Both the position numbers and the translations under genes were made by a program. Below the pieces are notes generated by a model. It was not told the origin of the DNA. It did not search any database and saw only the letters and a program-made list of their open reading frames with translations. Of a stretch of DNA of 57,676 nt, positions 8,341-17,574 are shown piece by piece; the stretch's first letter is position 1, and each line of letters starts with the position of its first letter. The stretch comes from Brenneria sp. hezel4-2-4 (GTDB taxonomy: Bacteria > Pseudomonadota > Gammaproteobacteria > Enterobacterales > Enterobacteriaceae): contig NZ_JABJXS010000017.1 of assembly GCF_013155275.1 (NCBI RefSeq), positions 1 through 57,676 of the forward strand. Reading direction: 5' to 3'.

Positions 8341-8673
8341 ATGGAACAGCAGGTGACCTTTGAGTACACGCTTACGGTGAAGCACTGCATCGACACAATA
8401 GTAGGTTTCCTGCGCCGTGTTGATGTTGAACCGCGTCCGGTTATCGCAGATATTCTCACACAGTTTGAGATTACCGTTGGCCAGTTCCCGCTGGGATGCC
8501 AGATTTGCCCTGAACTGCTGAAAATTGGCTGCGCCAAGTACCGGGAGTTTAACCACGTTGAAGGCTACCGGGTTTTGTATTCCGTAGACGGAACCTTAGT
8601 GACCGCGCATGCGATCCTGGCACATCGGCAAGACGTCCAGCAGCTGCTGTTTAAGCGTCTGATAATGGCCTGA
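8341..8673 (+). CDS. RelE/ParE-family toxin
   Basis: Toxin of 110 aa encoded just after the Phd-type antitoxin. The centre and C-terminal half carry the RelE/ParE-fold pattern (FPLGCQICPELL, YREFNHVEGYRVLYSVDG, then ILAHRQDVQQLLF), comparable to other plasmid-stabilisation proteins, where the late Arg/His residues lie in the active site. AGGGG before the ATG at 8341 supports the start. It likely acts as an mRNA interferase on the ribosome or as a gyrase poison; sequence alone does not decide which. Confidence 0.8.
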   Translation: MEQQVTFEYTLTVKHCIDTIVGFLRRVDVEPRPVIADILTQFEITVGQFPLGCQICPELLKIGCAKYREFNHVEGYRVLYSVDGTLVTAHAILAHRQDVQQLLFKRLIMA

Positions 8674-9193
8674 TAACCCGATCAGTTTACAAATGCCCGC
8701 TGTCTGGCAATGATGAGAGTTCAAAAAAGTCTGGATGTAACTTATGTGTAATTAACAGTTTACAGACTCAGCTTTATCATTCTTACGGTATTAATTACGG
8801 TATCAGCAGAAAGTTTATTTTATAAAATTCATTAATAACAATTAGATAGGATTCATCTAAACCATTGAGTGGGCGATCCAAGGTTCTTCAGGAACTATCG
8901 CCAACTATCGAAAAATCGCCATAACAGTTTGATTTATAACTAAATGAGTTATGGCGACTATCGGTGACTATCGCCGGCCAGCGGAACAGGCTGGCGGTAG
9001 ACGCGACGGTAAAACAAGAGACCCGGATTATGACCCTCCCGTTGATGATTGATTCTTTTTCGGTCATGACGGTAAAAATTCCTTCCAAAAGCGAGACATG
9101 ACGCGGCTTTCGGGGCATCTTCAGACTTCCTGACCCCTGACGGTAAAAACCGTCATTGAACAGGAGGAAAAGCGCGATGCTGACCAAGGCTTC
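8674..9193. other. gene-free stretch with phased direct repeats, island right edge
   Basis: No gene is recognised in these 520 bp. ACTATCG occurs four times (8894, 8904, 8957, 8967) as two pairs with 10-bp spacing, and the pairs flank a perfect 10-bp inverted repeat TCGCCATAAC/GTTATGGCGA (8916-8925, 8948-8957). GACGGTAAAA occurs three times (9005, 9068, 9139). An open minus-strand frame (8888-9187) spans the repeats but shows no motif. This is probably the right edge of the accessory island. Confidence 0.45.
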
Positions 9194-10108
9194 TTACATT
9201 GATCGGTATTCTCTGGGGCTGACGCCGGTTTCTCTTCGAAAAACGTGTGCAAAATGGCTGGGGCTGTCGTAGCCAACGGCCAGGGCGATGTTGATGATCG
9301 GCATATCCGTTTCGAGCAGCATTTTCTTTGCCCGTTCCGCGCGACGGCGGATAAACCAGCTTGACGGGCTTTGGCCTACCGTATTGTGGAAAGCGCGGCT
9401 GAAGTGAAATCGACTCATTGCGCAGATAGCGGCGAGCTGGTTCAAATCGAATGGCTCGGCCAGAAACTCATCCATATGATCAAGCACTTTGCGCAACTTC
9501 CACGCGGGGAGTTTCGCCGGCTTGCGCCTGGAGGCGGCCTGCACATCGGCGTAATTGCGCAGAAGATAGATGGTGAGACTCTCGACGAGCCCTTTCACGA
9601 ATAAGACGCTTGCCGGCTGCTCGGTTTGCAATTCGTCCGCCAGCCCGGTAAGCAGACCGGATATCAGGGTGTCGCGCCCGTCCGAGACGTCGCGCATACG
9701 CAAGCGCGCCGGATTGAGTCCTAAAGACCGCGCGGTACGGCTAACCAGGTCAAAACCGAGATAGAGATGCATGACTTCGAAAGGGGTATCCAGACTGGCC
9801 TGCCAGCGCATAAGGTACGGCGCCTCCGTCTGGGTCAGGTAGAATGATCCCGACGTTACGTTTCCCCCGCGCCACTCGCCATTGAGTTCGCGTTCTTCTA
9901 CTTTCGCTTCACCAGACATCACCCAGACGAGTAATGGCTCGGCGACAGCGGGAACCAGTACATTTTCTTCGCTGGGTGCACGGCGGAATATTTGCGCCTC
10001 CACATCCTTCCATGCATCACCCGCACTCTGAACGATTTTGCGGCCGCGAATGTACTGCTCCAGAGCATGTCCGGATGCGTGCAGAGAGGATTGAGCAAAG
10101 TCCGACAT
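9194..10108 (-). CDS. AraC-family transcriptional regulator
   Basis: Regulator of 304 aa. The N-terminal part (about 30-175) is a cupin-type sensor (LLVWVMSGEAKVEE, RGGNVTSGSFYLTQTEAPY) and the C-terminal ~100 residues are the double helix-turn-helix of the AraC family: FDLNQLAAICAMSRFHFSRA, then ALAVGYDSPSHFAHVFRRETG and SPREYR. I place the start at 10108 because it gives a normal N-terminus; the frame stays open upstream. It is divergent from the SDR gene at 10317 with a 208-bp gap, so that dehydrogenase is the likely target. Confidence 0.85.
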   Translation of the reverse strand: MSDFAQSSLHASGHALEQYIRGRKIVQSAGDAWKDVEAQIFRRAPSEENVLVPAVAEPLLVWVMSGEAKVEERELNGEWRGGNVTSGSFYLTQTEAPYLMRWQASLDTPFEVMHLYLGFDLVSRTARSLGLNPARLRMRDVSDGRDTLISGLLTGLADELQTEQPASVLFVKGLVESLTIYLLRNYADVQAASRRKPAKLPAWKLRKVLDHMDEFLAEPFDLNQLAAICAMSRFHFSRAFHNTVGQSPSSWFIRRRAERAKKMLLETDMPIINIALAVGYDSPSHFAHVFRRETGVSPREYRSM

Positions 10109-10316
10109 TGAACAGAAAACCTTTGGCGAGTGATAAAGAACCCTTGCTGAACCTTCTAACCGCAAGCAAGAGAGTGGGCTTCGATAGCCATATCGGCATT
10201 TTTCCGCAAAATCACGATAGTCGCAACAAAACCCCAAGCGAGATTATTTCCTGCAAAATCTACACTCCTCTTTGTCATCATAACCGCCCTGTTACGGGCA
10301 TAAGACGGAGAACATT

Positions 10317-11063
10317 ATGGATATTAAAAACAAAGTCGCCCTCATTACCGGTGCGTCCAGTGGTATCGGCGCGTCGACCGCCCGCAAACTTGCGGCAGAA
10401 GGAATTATCGTCGGGCTTGCGGCACGGCGCAAGGCGCGGCTGGACAGGCTGGTGATGGAAATTGTCTCTGCTGGTGGTCAGGCCCTGGCGTTGGAGACCG
10501 ACGTCACCGATCCTGCGTCCTGCAAAACCGCAGCCGAAGAACTGGTTGCGCAGTTCGGGCGGATCGATGTGCTGATCAATAATGCCGGGCTGATGCCGCT
10601 TTCGGATGTGGACAATTTCAAAGTCGATGAATGGCAGCGTATGGTGAATGTCAATGTGTCAGGTGTACTCAACGCCACAGCCGCTGTTCTGCCGCAGATG
10701 ATCGCGCAGCATTCGGGCCATATCTTCAACATGTCCTCAATCGCCGGGCGCAAGGTCTTCACTGGTCTGACCGTCTATTGCGCAACCAAAGCGGCGGTCG
10801 CGGCTTTCTCCGATGGGCTGAGAATGGAAATCGGGCCGAAGTACAATGTCCGCGTCACCTGCATCCAACCGGGCGCGGTTAAGTCGGAACTTTACGAGCA
10901 GATCACGGATGCGAACTACCGAAAACAGATGGACGATCTGGCGGCTTCAATGACTTTTCTTGAAGGTGAGGATATTGCCGATACCATCTTGTTCGCGTTG
11001 AAAGCGCCCGAACACATGAATGTGGCGGAGCTGTTCGTATTGCCTACCGAACAGGGTTGGTAA
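10317..11063 (+). CDS. short-chain dehydrogenase/reductase
   Basis: Classical SDR of 248 aa. The NAD(P)-binding TGASSGIG lies at residues 11-18, NNAG in the middle, and the catalytic Ser...Tyr-x-x-x-Lys is in MSSIAGRK and YCATK. An Arg-rich segment after the second beta strand ([11 protein letters not shown]) points to NADP preference. The closest familiar group is the YdfG/SDR oxidoreductases acting on hydroxy acids or small alcohols; the substrate cannot be told from sequence. GGAG lies 6-9 nt before the ATG. The gene faces an AraC regulator upstream and a LysR gene that converges on it downstream. Confidence 0.85.
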   Translation: MDIKNKVALITGASSGIGASTARKLAAEGIIVGLAARRKARLDRLVMEIVSAGGQALALETDVTDPASCKTAAEELVAQFGRIDVLINNAGLMPLSDVDNFKVDEWQRMVNVNVSGVLNATAAVLPQMIAQHSGHIFNMSSIAGRKVFTGLTVYCATKAAVAAFSDGLRMEIGPKYNVRVTCIQPGAVKSELYEQITDANYRKQMDDLAASMTFLEGEDIADTILFALKAPEHMNVAELFVLPTEQGW

Positions 11064-11232
11064 GTTCAGTTGAGACGTAATGTCTTTGGCGATGAGTAAA
11101 GATGAAATGGCCTGAGGCTGCGTTTTTCGTCGTTCAAGCGCAGCAACTGCCAGACTCGAATCGCCGAGATGCCCGCGGATTCTGAGGCCGCTTGCCGATC
11201 CCCATTGGGGGCCAAGATGCGGGAAGGGCGTT

Positions 11233-12174
11233 TCAACAAACGGTCGTTTTGTCAGTATCCCGGTAATCCGCGTCAATCCTTACTCGTTCGACGAGGAAGT
11301 CCAGAAAGGCGCGTACCCGCAGCGGCAGATAGCCGCCTTGTCCGACGAAGACGGCATGGATTTCTTCAACATCGCCCGGGTTGAAGTCTTCAAGCACCGG
11401 CAGCAGGCGGCCGGCGGTAATATCCTCGCGTACCTGGAAAGCCGCCAGCCGGGCCAGCCCCAACCCGGCGAGCGCCAGACGGTGCAGCGCGTCGCCGTCG
11501 CTGGCCTGTGCATTGCCGGTTACCGGAACCACAATGTCCGCGTCCGCGTATCGCAACGGCCAGCCGGGGCGAGCGCGCGCATAGTTGGCGCCCAGAAGAT
11601 TATGCCGCGCCAGATCGTCCGGCGTGGACGGCGTACCGTGGCGCGCCAGATAGTCGGGCGCGGCGACGATGATCATGCGTGTCTGACCGAGCTTGCGCGC
11701 CACCAGATTAGAACTTTTGAGCGGGCCTGCGCGCACGGCCACATCGGTGCGTTGCTCCAGAATATCGATGACTTCATCGGTCAATACAATATCTAGCGTG
11801 ATGCCGGGGTGGCGTTCCAGGAATTCCGTGGCGAGGGGCAGCAGAAAGTGATGACCGAACGGCACATTCGCATTGACCCTCAGCCGTCCGCGCGGCGCCG
11901 AATGCGCGCTGGCGCAGCGCTCCGCATCGTCCAGATCGGCCAGTATCCGTACCCCGCGCTCATAAAGGGCGCAGCCTTCAGGGGTGAGTTGCAGTTGGCG
12001 CGTGGAACGGTTCACCAGCCGCGTGCCCAGGCGGTGCTCAAGACGGGCGATCAGCTTGCTTACGGCGGAGGGCGTCATGCCGCAGGCGCGCGCGGCGGCG
12101 GAGAATCCACCCTGTTCGATGACCTGTATAAAAACTTCCAGTTCGCCGGAACGGTTGACTTCCAGACGAGCCAT
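11233..12174 (-). CDS. LysR-family transcriptional regulator
   Basis: LysR-type regulator of 313 aa with the N-terminal winged helix-turn-helix (residues about 8-67: FSAAARACGMTPSAVSKLIARLE) and a periplasmic-binding-protein-like effector domain (about 95-300). It resembles the CrgA/AaeR-like subgroup. GGAGG sits at good spacing before the ATG at 12174. It is divergent from the SGNH esterase gene at 12286, across 111 bp with two identical 9-bp direct repeats, so it probably controls that gene and itself. Confidence 0.87.
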   Translation of the reverse strand: MARLEVNRSGELEVFIQVIEQGGFSAAARACGMTPSAVSKLIARLEHRLGTRLVNRSTRQLQLTPEGCALYERGVRILADLDDAERCASAHSAPRGRLRVNANVPFGHHFLLPLATEFLERHPGITLDIVLTDEVIDILEQRTDVAVRAGPLKSSNLVARKLGQTRMIIVAAPDYLARHGTPSTPDDLARHNLLGANYARARPGWPLRYADADIVVPVTGNAQASDGDALHRLALAGLGLARLAAFQVREDITAGRLLPVLEDFNPGDVEEIHAVFVGQGGYLPLRVRAFLDFLVERVRIDADYRDTDKTTVC

Positions 12175-12241
12175 ACCGGCCTCCTTGATGACCTGAGGTC
12201 ATAAATGTTGTTCCCAAACACAGTCTAGTCTATTTGTGTCG

Positions 12242-12280
12242 TTGAATTCATTATTCGGATTCATGTTGCTATTGAATTCA
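12242..12280. promoter_or_regulatory. direct repeats in the LysR/esterase divergent gap
   Basis: TTGAATTCA occurs at 12242-12250 and again at 12272-12280, 30 bp apart (three helical turns on one face), in the 111-bp gap between divergent lysR and the esterase gene. The site is a candidate for the LysR protein; no T-N11-A match is convincing. Confidence 0.35.
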
Positions 12281-12285
12281 CTAAT

Positions 12286-13584
12286 ATGAACAACTTATTT
12301 AATATCTCAGCCACAGCCATATTAACGCTTGTTTTAACGTCCGTTGCTGCCTTTCAGGCGGTTGCCGCCGCGCCTTCCTGGGTGGCGACATGGAGCGCCA
12401 GTCCCCAACCGGTCTGGGGCGCCGATTTCCTGTTTCCGACCAACGCGCCGACGGTTCTGCATAAGCAGACGGTACGGCAGGTGGCGCGCGTCAGTCTGGG
12501 CGGGCCGCGTATGCGCATCGTTTTGTCCAACGCCTATGGCCGGCAGCCGATCGCCCTGGGTAAGGCGACGGTCGCGTTACCGACGACCAATGGCGCGGTC
12601 GTTGCCGACAGTCTGCGCATCGTGACCTTTAGCGGCCGGGAAACGGCGACTCTCCTGCCCGGCGCATCCTTGGTCAGCGATCCGGTTGCGTTGCCCATCC
12701 TGGCGCTGGGGCAGGTCGCCGTAAGTCTGTATTTGCCGGAAGCCACGCCGGTAAACACCTTTCACTGGGACGGCCGCCAGACCGGCTGGATCGTACCCGA
12801 CGATCGCACCACCGCCCGGGAACTGAATCGCGGCCATGGATCGGCGCAGAGCATCACGGCACGCCTGCTATTGTCGGGAATACAGGTCGAAACGCCGCCA
12901 CCGGCGCGCGTGGTCGCGGTCATAGGCGACTCCATTACCGACGGCGCTACCGCCAGCCTGGATAAGAACACGCGCTGGCCGGACTTTCTCGCCGCCCGTC
13001 TGGCTTCGCATAGCGTGGCCGTCGTCAATGCCGGTATTTCCGGCGGTCGCCTGCTGTCCAACGGCATGGGCGTTAATGCGCTGGCGCGGTTGGAGCGCGA
13101 TGTGCTGGCGCAGCCGGGCGTGCAAAGCGTCATTGTGATGCTGGGCATTAACGATATTTCCTGGCCGGGAACGGCCTTTGCGCCGACAAGTCCCCGGCCT
13201 ACGTTGGAGGCGCTGACGGCGGGATATCGCCAACTGATTGCGCAGGCGCATAGCCGCGGCATACGGGTAATTGGCGCTACGCTGACCCCGTTTGAAGGCG
13301 CTTTGCCCGATACGCCGCTGGATAACTACTACCACCCGGACAAGGATGCGTTACGCCGGCAGGTTAATGACTGGATACGGCGCAGCGGCGCGTTTGATGC
13401 GGTAATCGATTTTGACGCCATACTGCGCGATCCGGCGCATCCCGCCCGTCTCGGGACGCGGTTTGATTCCGGGGATCGTCTGCATCCTAGCGATGAGGGC
13501 AATCGTGCTATGGCTGAAGCCGTCGATCTTAACGCGTTACTGCCAAATCTCGATGTGGCGGCTGACGTTGCGCCGGAGCGGTAG
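12286..13584 (+). CDS. secreted SGNH/GDSL-family hydrolase
   Basis: Exported esterase-type enzyme of 432 aa. Residues 1-28 form a signal peptide (hydrophobic core, then AVAAA before APSW). The SGNH blocks follow in order: VIGDSITDG with the catalytic Ser (about residue 215), GISGGRLLSNG (Gly), MLGINDI (Asn) and DRLHPSDEG with the catalytic Asp and His. The N-terminal 180 residues form an extra domain usual for this subgroup of GDSL lipases. The substrate may be a plant-derived or polysaccharide ester, which is inference. There is no clear Shine-Dalgarno sequence before the ATG at 12286. It is probably controlled by the divergent LysR gene. Confidence 0.85.
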   Translation: MNNLFNISATAILTLVLTSVAAFQAVAAAPSWVATWSASPQPVWGADFLFPTNAPTVLHKQTVRQVARVSLGGPRMRIVLSNAYGRQPIALGKATVALPTTNGAVVADSLRIVTFSGRETATLLPGASLVSDPVALPILALGQVAVSLYLPEATPVNTFHWDGRQTGWIVPDDRTTARELNRGHGSAQSITARLLLSGIQVETPPPARVVAVIGDSITDGATASLDKNTRWPDFLAARLASHSVAVVNAGISGGRLLSNGMGVNALARLERDVLAQPGVQSVIVMLGINDISWPGTAFAPTSPRPTLEALTAGYRQLIAQAHSRGIRVIGATLTPFEGALPDTPLDNYYHPDKDALRRQVNDWIRRSGAFDAVIDFDAILRDPAHPARLGTRFDSGDRLHPSDEGNRAMAEAVDLNALLPNLDVAADVAPER

Positions 13585-13642
13585 ATTATGCCGTTCACTC
13601 CTTATGATATGGACTCGTTGGGTTTGCTTATGCCGCCGAACG

Positions 13643-14428
13643 TCACCGCTGGTCATCAATATGCGCCGAGAATCCGATGCGGTCGGGCGCTATCTCCGGC
13701 TTTAATGTGCATTGCGGAATGGCATAGTCCCCTTTGTTCTGCGGGCGGAAGGGGATAGGCGGCGTGTTCCAAAGATTATCCAGACGTTGGGCGAGGGTGT
13801 CGCAAATTTGCGCAAACCGCGCGCTGTCCATGCGGCCGGCTCGATAGATCACCAACGGGGGTAGAACGTCAAAGCCGGGGTAGTACAGTATTCCATGATG
13901 AATCGGAAAGAGCAGGTCGTCTATCGGGCCATTGACGCCGCGCGGGCCGTAATGCGATTCCCACCCACCTGCCGTGACGATCAGCATGGCGCGTTTTCCC
14001 GCCATGCTGCCCTCGCCGTATCGATCTCCCCAATGGGTATCAGAGTGTTCGCCGACACCATAGGCAAACCCACAGGCATAAGTGCGCTCCACCCAGCCTT
14101 TGAGGATCGCCGGCATGGAGAACCACCAGAGCGGAAACTGAAAAATAACGGCATCAGCCCAGCGTAATTTTTCCTGTTCGCGGACGATATCGACGCTTTG
14201 CGTCCCGGTCTCATAGGCATGTTTTGAATCAATCGAAGGATTAAAGGGCGCATTTCCGCGCTCTTCCGTGCGGTCATCCGCATCGAGCGTCGCTTTCCAC
14301 TGCATGGCGTACAGATCGGATAATTGAACCGCATGACCGGATTTCTCAAGATGTTGGATAGCTACATCTTTTAGCGAACCGTTCAGGGATGCGGGTTCAG
14401 GGTGTGCATAAACAATAAGAACGTTCAT
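13643..14428 (-). CDS. NAD(P)H quinone oxidoreductase, NQO2/flavodoxin-like fold
   Basis: Flavoprotein of 261 aa. The start MNVLIVYAHPEPASLN is the phosphate-binding beginning of the NQO/MdaB family; FQFPLWWFSMPAILKGWVER and the TAGG element complete the flavin site, and the length suits the NQO1/NQO2-like branch rather than the shorter KefF type. I chose the ATG at 14428 because GGAG lies 9 nt upstream. It would reduce quinones by two electrons in the cytoplasm. A LysR-type regulator starts 86 bp away on the other strand and probably controls it. Confidence 0.85.
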   Translation of the reverse strand: MNVLIVYAHPEPASLNGSLKDVAIQHLEKSGHAVQLSDLYAMQWKATLDADDRTEERGNAPFNPSIDSKHAYETGTQSVDIVREQEKLRWADAVIFQFPLWWFSMPAILKGWVERTYACGFAYGVGEHSDTHWGDRYGEGSMAGKRAMLIVTAGGWESHYGPRGVNGPIDDLLFPIHHGILYYPGFDVLPPLVIYRAGRMDSARFAQICDTLAQRLDNLWNTPPIPFRPQNKGDYAIPQCTLKPEIAPDRIGFSAHIDDQR

Positions 14429-14514
14429 CGTGGGAATCTCCATTAAGTGAGAGATTCAGAGTAGGGTGCGGTAAGGTATAATTGAAATGAATTACTAAAA
14501 TATCAGGTATTGCC

Positions 14515-15411
14515 ATGAGTAATTTAAGGCAGTTGGATCTCAATCTGTTACTGACTCTTGATGTGCTGCTGACCGAACATAATGTGACTCGGGCGGCACA
14601 GCGTTTACATCTTTCTCAGCCTACCGTCAGCGTACAATTGGCAAAGCTGCGAGCGTTTTTTAATGATCCGCTATTGCTGCCGGGCGCGCGCGGGATGCAA
14701 CCCACCGCCAGAGCGGACACGCTTCGCGAACCGTTGCGAAAAGCGCTGGCGTCCCTTGAGCTGGCCGTGTTGCCCGCCAGTCCGTTTAATCCGGCTTTGG
14801 CGACGAACACCTGGAATATTGCCGCCTCTGATTACAGCGCCGCGACCATTCTGTTGCCGCTCGTAAACCGCCTGCGCCGTGTCGCCCCGGGAACCCGACT
14901 GGCGAGCCTTGCCATGGTGCCCGCCGATATTGCCGGGCAGGCGGAACGGAGGGAGATCGATTTGGCATTTCACATCAGCGCCGATGCCCCGACAGGGTTG
15001 CGTCGGCGGATGCTTTTTAAGGAACGCTATGTACTGACAGGGCGAGTGGAACATCCGCGATTAAAAAAACCGCTGACGCTGGCGACATTCAATGCGTTGG
15101 AGTATGCGATCGTATCACCGGATGGCGGCGGGTTTCATGGCATCACGGATGATGTCCTGCTGAAAAGCGGCTTAACGCGTCGGGTGGCGCTTTCCGTTCC
15201 GCACTTCATGTTGGCGCTGTCCGCCCTGGAACGTACCGATCTTGTGGCGATGCTGCCCTGGCGTCTGGTAAGCAATAATCCGGCATTACAGATTGTCGAG
15301 CCGCCGATTGAGGTCCCCGGTTTTGAAATGTGTATGTTGTGGCATGAACGCTCTCACCGCGATCCCGCGCATCAGTGGCTGCGGGAGTTTATTGCGGATG
15401 CCATGCAATAA
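14515..15411 (+). CDS. LysR-family transcriptional regulator (NodD/PcpR-like)
   Basis: LysR-type protein of 298 aa. The N-terminal LRQLDLNLLLTLDVLL and VTRAAQRLHLSQPTVSVQL are the helix-turn-helix of the NodD/PcpR/DntR branch, which often senses aromatic compounds. The effector domain covers about residues 90-295. It is divergent from the quinone reductase at 14428, with an 86-bp shared promoter region, which supports a quinone- or aromatic-responsive pair. The inducer is not deducible. Confidence 0.85.
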   Translation: MSNLRQLDLNLLLTLDVLLTEHNVTRAAQRLHLSQPTVSVQLAKLRAFFNDPLLLPGARGMQPTARADTLREPLRKALASLELAVLPASPFNPALATNTWNIAASDYSAATILLPLVNRLRRVAPGTRLASLAMVPADIAGQAERREIDLAFHISADAPTGLRRRMLFKERYVLTGRVEHPRLKKPLTLATFNALEYAIVSPDGGGFHGITDDVLLKSGLTRRVALSVPHFMLALSALERTDLVAMLPWRLVSNNPALQIVEPPIEVPGFEMCMLWHERSHRDPAHQWLREFIADAMQ

Positions 15412-15530
15412 CCGTTGATTAAGGCGCACGTCTGGGATTTTTAACTAACTATTATTCAATGGGTTGCCGGCTTCGTGCCTGAGAAAACATTTAAATACAC
15501 TTTTTTATAAAAAATAATTCATTCTATAGG

Positions 15531-15557
15531 TGAAGCCTATTGTTCACATGCCGATAA
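15531..15557 (+). promoter_or_regulatory. FliA (sigma-28) promoter for the chemoreceptor gene
   Basis: TGAAGCCT (15531-15538), exactly 11 bp, then GCCGATAA (15550-15557). The -10 element is a perfect match to the sigma-28 consensus and the -35 element matches TAAAGTTT at 5 of 8 positions with ideal spacing. It lies 143 bp before the MCP start, as expected for a late flagellar-class gene. Confidence 0.75.
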
Positions 15558-15699
15558 CCACAATGGAAGCAGTTTACCGCAGGGATATAGACCTGCCTGC
15601 CGACAATCGGCTACAGAGGCGGGCATTTGAAAGGACACGCTAATAGCGATCCTGTTTTTAGGATTAAGAGCCACACCATTTCTCACCAGGGTTTACATC

Positions 15700-17364
15700 A
15701 TGAACGTTATTCGCAATATTAAAATCAGAACTATGATGATTCTGATTCTTATCCTATTTTCCTTGTTATGGGGCGGTGTATCGGCATTTGCGCTGTATTC
15801 ACTCAGTCAACTTACTTCAGAACTGGCGTTGACCAATGTTCAGCAAAGCAATGGCGACATTATTAATGGGGCGAACGGCCAGTATTATCGGACCATGAGC
15901 GCCCTCGATCGGGCCGTGCGCGCAAAACAAAAGAATGAAACCGCGGAAGCGGATTCGGAACTTGGGATTGTGGCGAAAGAGTTAGAGAATCTTAAAGCCG
16001 GGCTGGCGCAGTTTAAGGAGATCGACCATGCGAATATCGATCCCTTAACGATTGATGATATTTACAACAGCTCCTATCGTTTGTTTAGCGAAGCCATGGT
16101 CCCGATGTATGAATCGGTAAAGGCCGATCGTCTTGATGATTTTACGCAGCAATCCACCTTTGTATATCGCCCGTTGCGCCAAAATTTCACCACGGCTATC
16201 GACAAGTACAACATCGTGATTTCGCAATTAAAAAATGAAGCGCAAGGCAGAATTGATATCTGGGTTAGCTGGTGTCAACGGATCCTGATGCTGGCGCTGG
16301 CTATCGGGCTGATTATTGTTCTTCTCACCGATCGCTATCTGGCGGTGTTCGTCGTCAGGCCGCTGGAGTTGATTAAACAACATCTTCAGGTACTGGCGCT
16401 GGGGCATTTGCATACCCAAATGCGGGATATAGGTAAAAACTGCGTGGGGCAGCTTATTCCCTTCGTGCAGAAAATGCAGGCCAACTGGGTAAAAACCGTG
16501 TCTGAAATTCGCGGTAGCGCAGAGGCGATTTATCGCGGTTCTGCCGAGATCTCTTCTGGTAATACGGATTTGTCTTCCCGTACCGAAGAACAGGCATCGG
16601 CTCTGGAACAAACGGCGGCCAGCATGGAGCAATTAAGCGCGGTGGTGAAGCAAAACGCAGACAATGCCAATCAGGCCAGCGTACTGGCTCAGAACGCCTC
16701 GAAAACCGCCAATAACGGCGGTGAAATCGTCGGCGACGTCATCAAGACCATGGGCAAAATAACCGGCAGTTCTCAGAAAATCGCCGATATCATCAACGTC
16801 ATCAACAGCATTGCTTTCCAGACCAATATTCTGGCGCTGAATGCCGCCGTTGAAGCCGCGCGGGCCGGGGAACAAGGACGGGGATTTGCCGTTGTCGCCA
16901 GCGAGGTGCGCAGTTTGGCGCAACGCAGCGCGCAGGCGGCAAAAGAAATCGAAGGGTTAATTGCGGAATCCGTAGATAATGTGAAAACAGGCTCCGAGCA
17001 GGTATCGTTCGCCGGCGAGGCCATGGAGAATATTGTTAAAGCCGTGACAAACGTGACGGATATTATGGGCGAAATCGCCTCTGCTTCCAACGAACAAAGC
17101 AAAGGCATTACCCAGGTTGGACAGGCCGTGGTCGAGATGGATAGCGTAACCCAGCAGAATGCCGCGCTGGTTGAACAATCAACCGCCGCGTCCGCCTCGC
17201 TTGAAGAACAGGCCCGTCGTCTGACGGAGATCGTCTCTATTTTCCAGCTTGCCGAGTCAGCCGATAAATCGCCGGCAAGAACGCCAGGAAAACCGCAGCA
17301 GGCGTTGTTACCGACAACGTCAAAGAAAATCAGCAACGATCAAGCCAATTGGGAAACGTTTTAA
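15700..17364 (+). CDS. methyl-accepting chemotaxis protein (Tsr/Tar type)
   Basis: Inner-membrane chemoreceptor of 554 aa. Transmembrane helices at about 13-36 and 190-212 bracket a four-helix periplasmic sensor domain; a HAMP domain (about 213-265) follows, then methylation helices and the cytoplasmic hairpin tip with the near-invariant [20 protein letters not shown] and [11 protein letters not shown]. The chain ends NWETF, the pentapeptide that tethers CheR and CheB, so it is a major high-abundance type receptor. The ligand is unknown. A FliA promoter lies 143 bp upstream, and a strong terminator follows at 17417. It is a single-gene transcription unit. Confidence 0.93.
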   Translation: MNVIRNIKIRTMMILILILFSLLWGGVSAFALYSLSQLTSELALTNVQQSNGDIINGANGQYYRTMSALDRAVRAKQKNETAEADSELGIVAKELENLKAGLAQFKEIDHANIDPLTIDDIYNSSYRLFSEAMVPMYESVKADRLDDFTQQSTFVYRPLRQNFTTAIDKYNIVISQLKNEAQGRIDIWVSWCQRILMLALAIGLIIVLLTDRYLAVFVVRPLELIKQHLQVLALGHLHTQMRDIGKNCVGQLIPFVQKMQANWVKTVSEIRGSAEAIYRGSAEISSGNTDLSSRTEEQASALEQTAASMEQLSAVVKQNADNANQASVLAQNASKTANNGGEIVGDVIKTMGKITGSSQKIADIINVINSIAFQTNILALNAAVEAARAGEQGRGFAVVASEVRSLAQRSAQAAKEIEGLIAESVDNVKTGSEQVSFAGEAMENIVKAVTNVTDIMGEIASASNEQSKGITQVGQAVVEMDSVTQQNAALVEQSTAASASLEEQARRLTEIVSIFQLAESADKSPARTPGKPQQALLPTTSKKISNDQANWETF

Positions 17365-17416
17365 CTGATTTTACGCCGCTTTCCGGCAATAAATAAACGC
17401 GCCCTTTGGGACGACG

Positions 17417-17451
17417 AATGCCAGTCAGGATTACCTGTCTGGCATTTTTTT
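17417..17451 (+). terminator. rho-independent terminator after the MCP gene
   Basis: Thirteen-base arms (AATGCCAGTCAGG at 17417-17429 and CCTGTCTGGCATT at 17434-17446) pair at 12 of 13 positions around a 4-nt loop and are followed by a run of T to 17451. Confidence 0.85.
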
Positions 17452-17574
17452 ATGCCGCTCCGCAGAGGACGGCGCAGTGGAAGAGGTTGCCGGATGGGAG
17501 GGATGAGGTTATTAATAGAGCAGGCGTAATCGCGATGTCGTCAACGTTGTTTTTTCATTGGGTTAACTGAATAT

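Noticed and set aside
8888-9187. 99-codon minus-strand frame across the repeats near the island edge
   Set aside because: Its translation is dominated by the repeated DNA motifs and has no recognised domain.
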